64,000 nt of DNA from positions 1 to 64,000 of the forward strand of contig JAJTGC010000010.1 of the NCBI GenBank assembly GCA_021298975.1, in the 5' to 3' direction. Under the pieces are notes generated by a model. That model was given only the letters and a program-made list of their open reading frames with translations, was not told the origin of the DNA and made no database searches. How positions within the stretch are numbered: position 1 is the first letter of the stretch; every line of letters begins with the position of its first letter. The stretch comes from Oxalobacteraceae bacterium. GTDB lineage: Bacteria > Pseudomonadota > Gammaproteobacteria > Burkholderiales > Burkholderiaceae_D. Made by a program: the position numbers and the translations under genes. Positions 7,939 through 16,468 of the stretch are shown here, one piece after another.

Positions 7939-7995
7939 TTTGTTCTCCTCGTACCACGTTGAAAAAAAGGTCACCACCGACCACCCGACAAACAA

Positions 7996-8709
7996 CTACA
8001 ACGACAAATATGCCTGCTGCACGCCCTCGTCGGCTGCGAGCTCCCGCATGGAGCCGGAAAACCGAATCTGCCCCTGCTCCAGCACATACGCACGATCGCA
8101 CACCAGCCGCGCAAAGTGAAGATTCTGCTCGGATAGCAAAATGGCAAGGCCCTGCTGCTTCAACTGCGTGATCATGTGCGCCATCTGTTCAACAATCACT
8201 GGCGCCACGCCCTCAGAGGGCTCATCCAGCATCAGCAGCAATGGGTTACCCATGAGTGTACGCGCCACGGTCAGCATCTGCTGCTCGCCGCCACTCATGC
8301 TGCCACCGGGACGATCGGGCATCTCGCCCAGATTCGGGAACAGAGCGAACAGCCGGTCGGGTGTCCAGGGCGGTATGCCGGTGCGTGCCGGTCGACGACC
8401 TACCTCAAGATTCTGCATCACGCTCAACTCCGAAAACACTCGCCGGTCCTCCGGCACAAAACCCAGCCCGCGCCGGGCGATCTGGAAAGGTGCGAGCCCC
8501 GAAATATCGTACCCCATGAAATGCACTCGTCCGGGCGCGTGCTGCAGCATGCCCATAATGGATTTGATGGTGGTGGATTTGCCAGCACCATTGCGCCCCA
8601 TCAGCGCGACGACTTCGCCCGGACCCACCTGCAACGTCACATCGAACAGCATCTGCGCCTTGCCATAAAAGGCATTCAGGCCGCTGACGTCGAGCATCGG
8701 CGCACTCAT
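7996..8709 (-). CDS. livF: Branched-chain-amino-acid-type ABC transporter ATPase (LivF)
   Basis: 237 residues. Walker A GRNGAGKST (near residue 38), the Q-loop region, signature MSGGEQQML and Walker B LLMLDEPSEGVAP are all intact, and the length and DRRVFSELSVMQNL segment are typical of LivF. It is the second ATPase of the hydrophobic-amino-acid/aromatic-acid uptake (HAAT) type importer; its start overlaps the LivG stop by four bases. In this operon the transported compound is probably nicotinate or a related pyridine acid rather than leucine, which is inferred from the catabolic neighbours. Confidence 0.92.
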   Translation of the reverse strand: MSAPMLDVSGLNAFYGKAQMLFDVTLQVGPGEVVALMGRNGAGKSTTIKSIMGMLQHAPGRVHFMGYDISGLAPFQIARRGLGFVPEDRRVFSELSVMQNLEVGRRPARTGIPPWTPDRLFALFPNLGEMPDRPGGSMSGGEQQMLTVARTLMGNPLLLMLDEPSEGVAPVIVEQMAHMITQLKQQGLAILLSEQNLHFARLVCDRAYVLEQGQIRFSGSMRELAADEGVQQAYLSL

Positions 8710-9476
8710 GCGGGGACAGCGCCGTTGCTGAACGTGCTGCCGGTGCCGAAATACACTTCACGGACGAGCGGATCATTGCGTATCCTGCCGGGGTCTCCCT
8801 CAGCGATCAGCTTGCCGCGCGCCAGCACGATCAGACGGTCGGCATGGGCAAACACCACATCCATGCTGTGCTCGGTGAACAATACGGCCAACTGCTGTTC
8901 GACCACCAACTTCTTGGTGAGCGCGACCAGCGCATGACGTTCCTTGCTCGCCATGCCGGCAGTGGGCTCGTCCATCAGCAAGAGTCTGGGCTTGTTCGCC
9001 ATCGCCATCGCCAGCTCGACCCGTTTGACATCGCCGTACGAGAGTACGCTACAGGCGCGCTCTGCCTGATTTGCCATGCCCACTTGTGCCAGCAGAGCCA
9101 TCGCCTCGTCACGGTGGTGCGTGCGCACCGGTTGCCACAAGCCGAACAATTTTTTTTCGTGAGAAAGCAGGGCCATTTGAACGTTTTCGACCACAGTCAT
9201 CGAATGAAACGTCGCCGCGATCTGAAATGTGCGTCCAACACCCATGCGCCAGATCTCGCGCGGCGCCAAGCCGGCAATATCGCGGCCGTCGAGCAGGATT
9301 GCACCGGCATCCGGCTTGATCTGCCCGTTCACCATATTGAAGCAAGTTGATTTGCCGGCGCCGTTGGGACCCAGCAGCGCCAGCAACTGTCCGGCGGGCA
9401 AATCAAACGACACATCATCGACCGCACGAACGCCGCCGAACGACTTGGACAGATGGCGCACTTGCAGCAGGCTCAT
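8706..9476 (-). CDS. livG: Branched-chain-amino-acid-type ABC transporter ATPase (LivG)
   Basis: 256 residues from ATG 9476 (MSLLQVRHLSKSFGG); the frame is open further upstream but that part lies within the permease gene. Walker A GPNGAGKSTCFNM, the LivG-specific GRTFQIAATF segment, the signature region LSYGDVKRVELAMA and Walker B LLLMDEPTAGM are present. The signature is LSYGD instead of LSxGQ, which is tolerated in this subfamily. Four-base overlaps link it to the fused permease upstream and LivF downstream, so the three are translationally coupled. Confidence 0.92.
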   Translation of the reverse strand: MSLLQVRHLSKSFGGVRAVDDVSFDLPAGQLLALLGPNGAGKSTCFNMVNGQIKPDAGAILLDGRDIAGLAPREIWRMGVGRTFQIAATFHSMTVVENVQMALLSHEKKLFGLWQPVRTHHRDEAMALLAQVGMANQAERACSVLSYGDVKRVELAMAMANKPRLLLMDEPTAGMASKERHALVALTKKLVVEQQLAVLFTEHSMDVVFAHADRLIVLARGKLIAEGDPGRIRNDPLVREVYFGTGSTFSNGAVPA

Positions 9477-11365
9477 GGGCCCTCTCCGCGACGCTCGACC
9501 ACAGAGCGCACATAGCCAGCCACACCTTGCGGGAAAAGCATCACCAGAAACAGCATGCTGGTACCGAGTACGGCGCGCCAGTATTCGGTTTCGCGCATGA
9601 GCACATCCTGCAAGCCGCTGAACAGCACACTGCCCACCAGTGGTCCGCTGAGCGTCTGCACACCGCCGAGCAAGACCATCACCAGCGCATCCACCGAACG
9701 ACCGATGTGAATGGTCTCGGGCGAGATACTGCCCTTGGAAAACGCAAACAATGCACCCGCCACGCCGCAGAAAGCCCCGGCGAGCACGAAAGCCATCCAC
9801 TGCACGCGCCGTACATCGATGCCGATCGCATCACTGCGCAAGGCTGAATCGCGTGCAGCGCGAAGGGCATAGCCGAAAGGCGCAAACAGCACACGTCGCA
9901 TGATCAGAACGCCCGACACCACCAGCAACAAAGTCAGATAGTAGTAGTTCGCTTTGTCGGACAGCCATGAGGGTGGCCACAAACCCGTGATACCGTTGCT
10001 GCCGCCAGTGAGGTCGTCCGACTGGAAAATCACGGACCAAACAATTTGCGCAAAAGCGAGCGTCAGCATCGCGAGATAGACCCCCGACAAGCGCACGCAA
10101 AACCAGCCGAAGAGCAGTGCACCCACTACGGCCAGCAGCGGTGCGACCATCAGCGAAGCCAGCATTGGCCAGCCCAAGCCTTTCATGCACAGCGCGGTGC
10201 CATAGGCGCCCAGACCAAAATACGCAGCGTGACCGAACGAATGCATGCCACCCGGCCCCATGATGAAGTGCAGGCTTGCCGCGAACAGGGCCGCAATCAA
10301 GAGATCAATGCTCAGCACCAGCAGATACGGAAAGCTGTCCTGCAGCAGTGGCAGGAACAGCAACAACACCATGATCAACATGCCGAATATTTTTAGCGCG
10401 CGACTTGCGGGCAAGAGTGGCGCCTCGAGGGCATCTGCGCCGCGCGTGACCGCCGACAGCTTGCCCATCAGACCCCACGGCCGCAGGACCAGCACCAGCG
10501 CCATGATCAGAAATTCAACGACCAAGGTCAGTTTGGAAAAAGAAAAATCCATGCCGAAAAAATGCAGCGTGCCCAGACCAGCGCAGATGGCTTTGGTCTC
10601 CGAAATCAGCAAGGCTGCCACGTAGGCTCCCGGCAGGCTGCCCATGCCGCCCACCACCACCACCACAAAGGCATCGCCTATCGTTTGCAGATCAAGATGC
10701 AAGCTCGCGGGCTCATTGGGCATTTGAATCGAACCGCCCAGCCCCGCAAGGCCGGCACCCAATGCGAACACGCTCGTGAACAGCCACGCCTGATTCACGC
10801 CCAGTGCGCTCACCATCTCGCGGTCCTGGGTCGCCGCGCGTACCAGCGTGCCCCACCGGGTGCGCGTCAACAGTAGCCACATCAGGAGCAGAACGATGGG
10901 TCCAATCGCGATCAGCAGCAAGTTGTACGTCGGGAAGGATTGCCCGAGCAAAGACACCGCACCTGACAAACCCGGTGCACGCGGGCCCAGCAATTCTTCA
11001 GCGCCCCACACGTAGAGCGCCACATCCTTGATGACCAGAACCAGCGCGAAGGTCGCCAGCAATTGAAAAAGCTCGGGCACGTGATAGATACGGCGCAGCA
11101 GCATGATTTCGATCAGTGCACCCAGCAGCGCAGTGCCGAGCGCAGCTATGACGATGCTGCCCCAGAAACCGAGGACGCTCGACGCTCCCAGCCAGCCGCT
11201 CACCGACACCGCGATGTACAAACCCAGCATGGTGAGCGAGCCATGCGCAAAATTGACGATGCGCGTCACACCGAAAATCAGTGACAGGCCAGCCGCCACC
11301 AGAAACAAGGATGAGGCTCCCGCCAAGCCATTGAGCAGTTGCAGTAAAAGGCTGGAGAGAGTCAT
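9473..11365 (-). CDS. Fused LivH-LivM permease of the ABC importer
   Basis: 630 residues, about twice a normal Liv permease. Residues 1 to about 300 are LivH-like (GVTRIVNFAHGSLTMLG near the start, VVGGMGSLPGAYVAALLI near 245), and the rest is LivM-like (GPGGMHSFGHAAYFGLGAYG, then LTLAFAQIVWSVIFQSDDLTGGSNG, and LLGGVQTLSGPLVGSVLF). Both halves are strongly hydrophobic with multiple membrane segments. The linker of roughly 30 residues (TRGADALEAPLLPASRA) has no stop or reinitiation site. The fusion supplies both halves of the transmembrane channel from one chain. The second Liv system in this window keeps the two proteins separate. Confidence 0.93.
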   Translation of the reverse strand: MTLSSLLLQLLNGLAGASSLFLVAAGLSLIFGVTRIVNFAHGSLTMLGLYIAVSVSGWLGASSVLGFWGSIVIAALGTALLGALIEIMLLRRIYHVPELFQLLATFALVLVIKDVALYVWGAEELLGPRAPGLSGAVSLLGQSFPTYNLLLIAIGPIVLLLMWLLLTRTRWGTLVRAATQDREMVSALGVNQAWLFTSVFALGAGLAGLGGSIQMPNEPASLHLDLQTIGDAFVVVVVGGMGSLPGAYVAALLISETKAICAGLGTLHFFGMDFSFSKLTLVVEFLIMALVLVLRPWGLMGKLSAVTRGADALEAPLLPASRALKIFGMLIMVLLLFLPLLQDSFPYLLVLSIDLLIAALFAASLHFIMGPGGMHSFGHAAYFGLGAYGTALCMKGLGWPMLASLMVAPLLAVVGALLFGWFCVRLSGVYLAMLTLAFAQIVWSVIFQSDDLTGGSNGITGLWPPSWLSDKANYYYLTLLLVVSGVLIMRRVLFAPFGYALRAARDSALRSDAIGIDVRRVQWMAFVLAGAFCGVAGALFAFSKGSISPETIHIGRSVDALVMVLLGGVQTLSGPLVGSVLFSGLQDVLMRETEYWRAVLGTSMLFLVMLFPQGVAGYVRSVVERRGEGP

Positions 11366-11408
11366 GTTCGCTATGACGTCCGATTTTCAGTCTGTTGCGC
11401 GATCACGC

Positions 11409-12611
11409 TCACGGCGCTTTGCGCAACTGCCGCACCTCGGCATCGGTGGGCTGGAACTTCGCGCCATCCTGATACTGGTAGTTGACCATCACGCCTTTGC
11501 CATCTTTTATCGCGATGCGACCAACGTATGCACCCATCGTGGATTGATTGTCCTGTGGCCGGTAGCGAATTTGCCCAAGTGGTGTCTCAACACCGAGACC
11601 ATGAAATACCTCGATCAGCTTCTCGGTGTTGGTGCTGTTGGCCTTGCGAACGCCGGCGGCGATCGACATGATGGCCGAATAACCCACGATGGAACCGAGG
11701 CGCGGGTAGTCATTGAATTTTTTCTGGTAGGCGTCGAGGAAGCGCTTGTGTTCGGGAGTGCTGATACCGCTCCATGGATAGCCGGTCACAATCCACCCGG
11801 CAGGTGCCTCTTCCTTGAGCGGATCGAGATACTCTGGTTCGCCCGAGAGCAAACTGACCACCTCGCGTCCCTTGAACAATCCACGGGTACCCCCCTCGCG
11901 CACCAGCTTGGCCAGATCCGGGCCGAACAGTACGTTGAAAATAGCATCCGGTTTTGCATCGGCCAGCGCCTGCGTGACGGCCGCGGCATCCATCTTGCCC
12001 AGGGGCGGCGCCTGTTCGGCAACAAACTCGACATCCGGCTGTGCGGCCTTCAGTAACTGCTTGAAGGTGTTGACAGCAGACTGACCGTATTCATAGTTCG
12101 GGTATACCAGCGCCCAGCGTTTTTTCTTGAGCCGTACAGCCTCCGGCACCAGCATTGCCACCTGCATCCAGGTGGAGGGACGCAGACGGAAGGTATACCG
12201 GTTGCCGTTCTCCCAAACGATCTTGTCGGTCAGAGGCTCAGCTGCAAGAAAAAATATCTTTTTCTGCTGCGCGAAATCTGTCACCGCAAGACCGACATGC
12301 GACAAGAAGGTACCTGTCAGTACATCGACTTTTTCGCGCGACACCAGTTCTTCGGCAGCGCGTACGGCATCGCCCGGGTTTGCATTATCGTCACGCGAAA
12401 TAATCTCGACTTTTTTACCGAGCAGCCCGCCGCTGGCGTTGATCTCGTCGAGCGCCAGTTCCATGCCTTTCTTGTAGGGCCCGAGAAAATTCGCATGCGC
12501 CTTGTAGCTATTGACTTCGCCAATCTTGATGGTTTGCGCTTGCAGCAGGGTGGCTGCACTCATCAATCCGCATGCCAGCAGGGCGCTGAACCATTTTTTG
12601 TTGATACGCAC
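11409..12611 (-). CDS. livK: Periplasmic substrate-binding protein of the ABC importer (LivK type)
   Basis: 400 residues starting at GTG 12611, preceded by GGGGAGAGAA. A Sec signal peptide covers residues 1-26 (cleavage after LLQA). The mature protein has the type I periplasmic-binding fold: IKIGEVNSYKAHANFLGPYKKGMELALDEINASGGLLGKKVEII is the usual first lobe, with DDNANPGDAVRAAEELVSREKVDVLTG next. It captures the substrate for the LivHM-G-F importer encoded just downstream. Context points to nicotinate or a related compound, but specificity of these proteins cannot be read from sequence by eye. Confidence 0.9.
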   Translation of the reverse strand: MRINKKWFSALLACGLMSAATLLQAQTIKIGEVNSYKAHANFLGPYKKGMELALDEINASGGLLGKKVEIISRDDNANPGDAVRAAEELVSREKVDVLTGTFLSHVGLAVTDFAQQKKIFFLAAEPLTDKIVWENGNRYTFRLRPSTWMQVAMLVPEAVRLKKKRWALVYPNYEYGQSAVNTFKQLLKAAQPDVEFVAEQAPPLGKMDAAAVTQALADAKPDAIFNVLFGPDLAKLVREGGTRGLFKGREVVSLLSGEPEYLDPLKEEAPAGWIVTGYPWSGISTPEHKRFLDAYQKKFNDYPRLGSIVGYSAIMSIAAGVRKANSTNTEKLIEVFHGLGVETPLGQIRYRPQDNQSTMGAYVGRIAIKDGKGVMVNYQYQDGAKFQPTDAEVRQLRKAP

Positions 12612-12632
12612 GTTTCTCTCCCCAGTTGACGA

Positions 12633-13229
12633 TCAGCGCAGGCCGTCCTGCCCCTTGATTTCGTGTTTTTGCAAACCACCCACGCGCGGCAGGGGCCGAC
12701 CGGAATCGGTCACCGCTACTGCCACGACAATTTCATTCGCTCTCGGCGCATCGGCCACGCGTGCCTCGATCGCATCAAAATGGCTGCGTACAAAGGCAGC
12801 GTCCTTGTGCCCTAGCGGCACATCAATCGCACATCCTAGCCCACCCATTTTTTTTGCAGAGGGTACCAGTGCAGCACCCTTTTCGACGGCCTCACGCAAG
12901 GGTGCTCCCAGTTTGGGATGCAGGATCGCGGCGGCGTGTTCGAGTTCGCCTGCTTCACCCACGATAGCCGCCTTGCCGTAGCTTTCCGCTTTGCCCGGTG
13001 CAATGCCCAGGGCGGCAACGCATTGTTCGCCAAGCAGCTTGCCGAGCTCTTCACCGATATCGATCAGTGCATCAAGGTTCTCTGCATAGCGTCCAGCGAA
13101 AGGATTGGCGATGACGGCAATTGCGACCGCACGGCGTGTTGGCGGATCAATCGGCTGTCCCATCTCGCGATGCGTTTCGTCGACTTGCACGATCATTTTT
13201 CGAATCTCTGCTTTCATGGGAATGTCCAT
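12633..13229 (-). CDS. DUF1185 family protein (second copy)
   Basis: 198 residues from ATG 13229 (or 194 from ATG 13217); no strong ribosome site distinguishes them. It belongs to the DUF1185 family (Pfam name Amino acid synthesis), whose biochemical role I know of no proof for. Shared blocks with the upstream neighbour are clear: VAxxxxNPxAGxY, SYGKxAIVGxAGELEH, PSxKKxGxxGxxxDVPLxHxxAxxVRSHFDAxE, and a C-terminal VGGLxxxxIxxxDG. No signal peptide. It lies between the binding protein and its paralogue in the nicotinate-type operon, 25 bases after the paralogue ends, so both probably act on the same pathway or as a heteromer. Confidence 0.8.
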   Translation of the reverse strand: MDIPMKAEIRKMIVQVDETHREMGQPIDPPTRRAVAIAVIANPFAGRYAENLDALIDIGEELGKLLGEQCVAALGIAPGKAESYGKAAIVGEAGELEHAAAILHPKLGAPLREAVEKGAALVPSAKKMGGLGCAIDVPLGHKDAAFVRSHFDAIEARVADAPRANEIVVAVAVTDSGRPLPRVGGLQKHEIKGQDGLR

Positions 13230-13254
13230 TCGGGTTCTGCTGCTGAAAAATTCG

Positions 13255-13908
13255 CTATCGCTGCCCATCGAATTGGCGTATGCCTTCGGGCGCCAAACCG
13301 CCAACGCGTGCATGGACTCGCGCTCCGGTCGACATCACCAGAATGAACACGAGCTCATCCGCGGCGGGCGCGCCGGGCACCGACACTTCCATGGCATCAA
13401 AGTGGCTGCGCACATAGCTGGCCGTGATGTGCGTCAATGGCACATCGAGCCGTGCGCCCGGAGGCCCGACTTTTTTGGTGGAAGGCACAATCGCCAGCGG
13501 TCGGCTCTTGGGCACACCATCGCTCGGCTCCGGTGTTTGCGCTTGCGCATAGCCTGCACGATGACCATGCCAGCCCAGCAGCTCGCGCATCGCGTAGCCA
13601 CCGGGTACATGCCAGAGCGCGCCATGCTCGAGTTCGCCGGCACTGCCAACTATCGCGCCTTTGCCGTAGCTGTTGATGTCTTCCGGTTGTTTGTTCAACG
13701 CGCGCAGTAATGTGCTGGCCATGTCCAGACCCACCGGATTGAGTGCCTCCATCAGCGGCACGATGTCGGCGTGATAGGCGCCCGCATAAGGATTTGTCAG
13801 CACCGCAGCCACTGCTCCACGCACCTGCGGAACGGAAGGCGTCGGACCGAACTCGTGGAAGATCGTTTCCACGTGCGTGAATACTCTGCGTATCTCGATC
13901 AGATTCAT
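13255..13908 (-). CDS. DUF1185 family protein (first copy)
   Basis: 217 residues, somewhat longer than its downstream paralogue because of an insert around residues 105-135 (GYAMRELLGWHGHRAGYAQAQTPEPSDG). The conserved family blocks NSYGKGAIVGSAGELEHGALW, PSTKKVGPPGARLDVPLTHITASYVRSHFDAMEV and RVGGLAPEGIRQFDG are present. Function is unknown. The invariant Lys-Lys and the His/Arg-rich SYVRSHFD block could form an active or binding site, but this is only a suggestion from conservation between the two copies. Start ATG 13908 follows a 78-base gap after the UPF0280 gene. Confidence 0.8.
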   Translation of the reverse strand: MNLIEIRRVFTHVETIFHEFGPTPSVPQVRGAVAAVLTNPYAGAYHADIVPLMEALNPVGLDMASTLLRALNKQPEDINSYGKGAIVGSAGELEHGALWHVPGGYAMRELLGWHGHRAGYAQAQTPEPSDGVPKSRPLAIVPSTKKVGPPGARLDVPLTHITASYVRSHFDAMEVSVPGAPAADELVFILVMSTGARVHARVGGLAPEGIRQFDGQR

Positions 13909-13986
13909 CGTGTTTTCTTTTCGTCGTACGGCATGATATAACCCGCCGTCAATCCAATAATGTGATTACCGATACCCGTCGCGATC

Positions 13987-14880
13987 TCATGCCGCATCGC
14001 GCCACTGAAGCGACAGCCGGTCTTTTGTCAATCCGGCCGTGGCCACCTGTCCCTGCAAAGTCAGCACGGCTGCAAAGATGATGTCTTCATCGAGACAGCG
14101 CTGGGCTTCGCGTACGCCGGCTTGCAGTGCCTGATATGCCAGTGACGGTGGCAAGGGGCCAACCGCTGTCGTCACCAGTCGGTCGCCAAGGTCGCTGTCA
14201 TCTTTGAGCTGATTTGCCGGTACCCGAAGTATCGCACCGTGCATCACATTCACTGCATTGGCAATCATGGTGGCAGCAGCATCGGCGGCGGCGGCAGTTT
14301 TTGCGAGCACGGTCACGCTGTCGGCAATGCCCAGACTTTGACTGCGGCCACGCCACCCGGATGTTGCCACCCCGCGTACCGGCATCTCGGCGCTGATGCG
14401 GAAGCTGCCGCAGGTGTCGGTCGCTGCTTGCGAAGCTGCCTGTTTGCGCCATTGAGCCACATTCGTGACCAAACCCACGTCATAGCACTGGCCGGGCTGC
14501 AGATGCAGTGCGATATCACCCCCATTATTGATGCTGGCGCGCGTGACCTCGGGCGTGCGCGTAAAACAGGACATCAGTTCATCCGCCACAGCACCCGCTA
14601 CTGCTGCCATCGGTGTAATGAATCGCGCGCGGTGCGGCCAGCACGCATGCACCATGCGCTGTGCGACCGGAGACTGCACCGCGGTCGAGGTTGAGATCGG
14701 CTGACGCAATGTGCGCAACTCGGCGACGAGTTCCGGCAAAATCTCGCTGAATCGACGCCAGCACGACGCGAGCGATGCCTCGGTTGCAGCGGAATCGCCA
14801 TCGGCGGTAATTACCAAGTCAATCGGGCCGTACTGAAAGTGCCAGCGGCCATCGTCAAGAAGTTTGCGCATCGGCGGCAT
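13987..14880 (-). CDS. UPF0280 family protein (ApbE-like fold)
   Basis: 297 residues from ATG 14880, preceded by GAGAAAG; the long upstream extension of the frame overlaps the reductase gene and is rejected. UPF0280 hallmarks are visible: FITPMAAVAGAVADELM, then ASINNGGDIALHL, and ATSGWRGRSQSLGIADSVTVLAKTAAAADAAATMIANAV. The family is related to ApbE, which attaches FMN covalently to proteins. The neighbouring 6-hydroxynicotinate reductase family is reported to carry a covalently bound flavin, so this protein is a candidate flavin transferase for it; that link is inference. It starts 10 bases after the reductase stop, implying co-translation. Confidence 0.83.
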   Translation of the reverse strand: MPPMRKLLDDGRWHFQYGPIDLVITADGDSAATEASLASCWRRFSEILPELVAELRTLRQPISTSTAVQSPVAQRMVHACWPHRARFITPMAAVAGAVADELMSCFTRTPEVTRASINNGGDIALHLQPGQCYDVGLVTNVAQWRKQAASQAATDTCGSFRISAEMPVRGVATSGWRGRSQSLGIADSVTVLAKTAAAADAAATMIANAVNVMHGAILRVPANQLKDDSDLGDRLVTTAVGPLPPSLAYQALQAGVREAQRCLDEDIIFAAVLTLQGQVATAGLTKDRLSLQWRDAA

Positions 14881-14890
14881 GTCGTCTTTC

Positions 14891-16468
14891 TCAGCCCAGC
14901 ATGGGTTTTTGCAGTGGTGGCCAGCTACCGCGCTCGGCCAACTGCTGAACCGAACGTGTACCTTCTGCGGAAAGCACATCCTCCAGCGAACGCACCGCAT
15001 CAAGATGCCCCCCAAGCCGGGCGTAGTCATCCATCCGCAAGGTGAATTCGATAGGCGCGACGATGGCAGGCGTGGGCACGGAACCAAATGACCGATCCGG
15101 CATGCGCAAGACGTCCACCATCACCGTAATGCCACCGCCCGCCCAGACATACGCCGGCGCACCACCGCAACTGACATGCGTGATCGCTTGTTTGACCGAC
15201 TGCGTCAGCCATACCGGATTGTCGGTGACACCTGCGCGCAGCGAGCCACCGGCACCCGCCAGAAACATCACACTGGCCAGCGAGGGTTCACAGTTTTCGA
15301 TAATGCGATCAACGACTTTTTTGACGGCAGGCGGCATGGGTGCCGGAACCGGATGCAGTTGCTCGTCGAGCACAAACCACGCAGAATGCTCACCCGTAGT
15401 CGAGGTCATCAAGAGCCGCATGCCCGGACGCGCGTGCTCGGGATCGACGCCCTCAATGATCTCTAGCGGGTCAGCGATATCGGTGCCACCCCATCCCGAA
15501 CCCGGGTTGGCCACCTGAAAATATCTCCCCGGTGTGGATTTGCGGCCCTTGATCTTGATGCCGGAGAGCGGCATGTCCAGACACCGGCCCGCTTGGTGTT
15601 CGCTCAGTACCCCGGTGATGTGGTCATCCACAACCACCACCTCATCGACATGACCAAACCACTGCTTCGCAAAAATGCCTATCGTGGCCGAGCCACAGCC
15701 CACGCGCATGTGTTTTTCTTCCACACCGTCGACCACGGGCGGGCGACCCGCTTGCACGATCAGTTTTGCACCACCTTCAATGTCCAGTTCGACCGCTTGC
15801 TTGTTGCCGAGTGCGAGCATCATCTCGCAAGTGATTCGGCCTTCTTTTTTCGAGCCGCCGGTCAGATGATGCACGCCGCCCAGCGAAAGCATTTGCGAAC
15901 CGTATTCTGCGGTGGTGACATGTCCAACAGCCTCACCTCGGTGACGGATGCTGGCGCGCTCCGGACCCAGATAACGATCCGTGTCGATTTTTACCTTGAA
16001 GCTGCAGTAGCTGAAAATGCCTTCGGTGACGACCGTCACCATGTCCACACCGCGTACCTGCGATGCGACGATGAAGGGCGCCGGCTTGTAGTCGGGATAG
16101 GTGGTGCCTGCGCCGACACCGGTGATGAAGACCTCAACGGTTTTTTCGTTTGTGTTCTTTTGCGCGGTATCCCGTGCAGAGCCATGCTCGGCACTGTGCC
16201 CGACCTCGAGTGGCAGGTCACCGGATTTCAGGAGCACCAAAGGATCGACACGCGTCAGTACTCCTTGCACATTGGCGTAGCGATCACAGGCGCCACTGCG
16301 GCCTTCGGTAATCTGACAGAGCACCGGACAGGCATCGCACTCTATCTTGTTGGATGCCATGTTCTCGCTGCGCGGGGGCGATTTGTCGAGCACGCGCACC
16401 TCGAACTCTGTAGAGGGCAAGGCCTCTGCATGATCGGCACTGTGATCGACTCGGTTATGTCCGGTCAT
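14891..16468 (-). CDS. hnr: 6-hydroxynicotinate reductase
   Basis: 525 residues from ATG 16468, which overlaps the end of the molybdenum subunit gene by 14 bases; ATG 16360 (MASNKIECDACPVLC) is an alternative that removes a low-complexity leader. A CxxCxxxC cluster motif at residues 44-51 plus C61 (GACDRY) looks like a [4Fe-4S] site, with further Cys in SYCSFK, ITCEMM and VGCGSA. The family catalyses reduction of 6-hydroxynicotinate to 1,4,5,6-tetrahydro-6-oxonicotinate and in E. barkeri contains FeS clusters and covalent flavin. The assignment rests on remembered family similarity and on having the preceding and following pathway enzymes in the same operon. Its electron donor is not evident. 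Confidence 0.8.
   Translation of the reverse strand: MTGHNRVDHSADHAEALPSTEFEVRVLDKSPPRSENMASNKIECDACPVLCQITEGRSGACDRYANVQGVLTRVDPLVLLKSGDLPLEVGHSAEHGSARDTAQKNTNEKTVEVFITGVGAGTTYPDYKPAPFIVASQVRGVDMVTVVTEGIFSYCSFKVKIDTDRYLGPERASIRHRGEAVGHVTTAEYGSQMLSLGGVHHLTGGSKKEGRITCEMMLALGNKQAVELDIEGGAKLIVQAGRPPVVDGVEEKHMRVGCGSATIGIFAKQWFGHVDEVVVVDDHITGVLSEHQAGRCLDMPLSGIKIKGRKSTPGRYFQVANPGSGWGGTDIADPLEIIEGVDPEHARPGMRLLMTSTTGEHSAWFVLDEQLHPVPAPMPPAVKKVVDRIIENCEPSLASVMFLAGAGGSLRAGVTDNPVWLTQSVKQAITHVSCGGAPAYVWAGGGITVMVDVLRMPDRSFGSVPTPAIVAPIEFTLRMDDYARLGGHLDAVRSLEDVLSAEGTRSVQQLAERGSWPPLQKPMLG

Noticed and set aside
11103..12056. 317-codon plus-strand frame
   Set aside because: Antisense to the permease fusion and binding-protein genes; composition is not protein-like.
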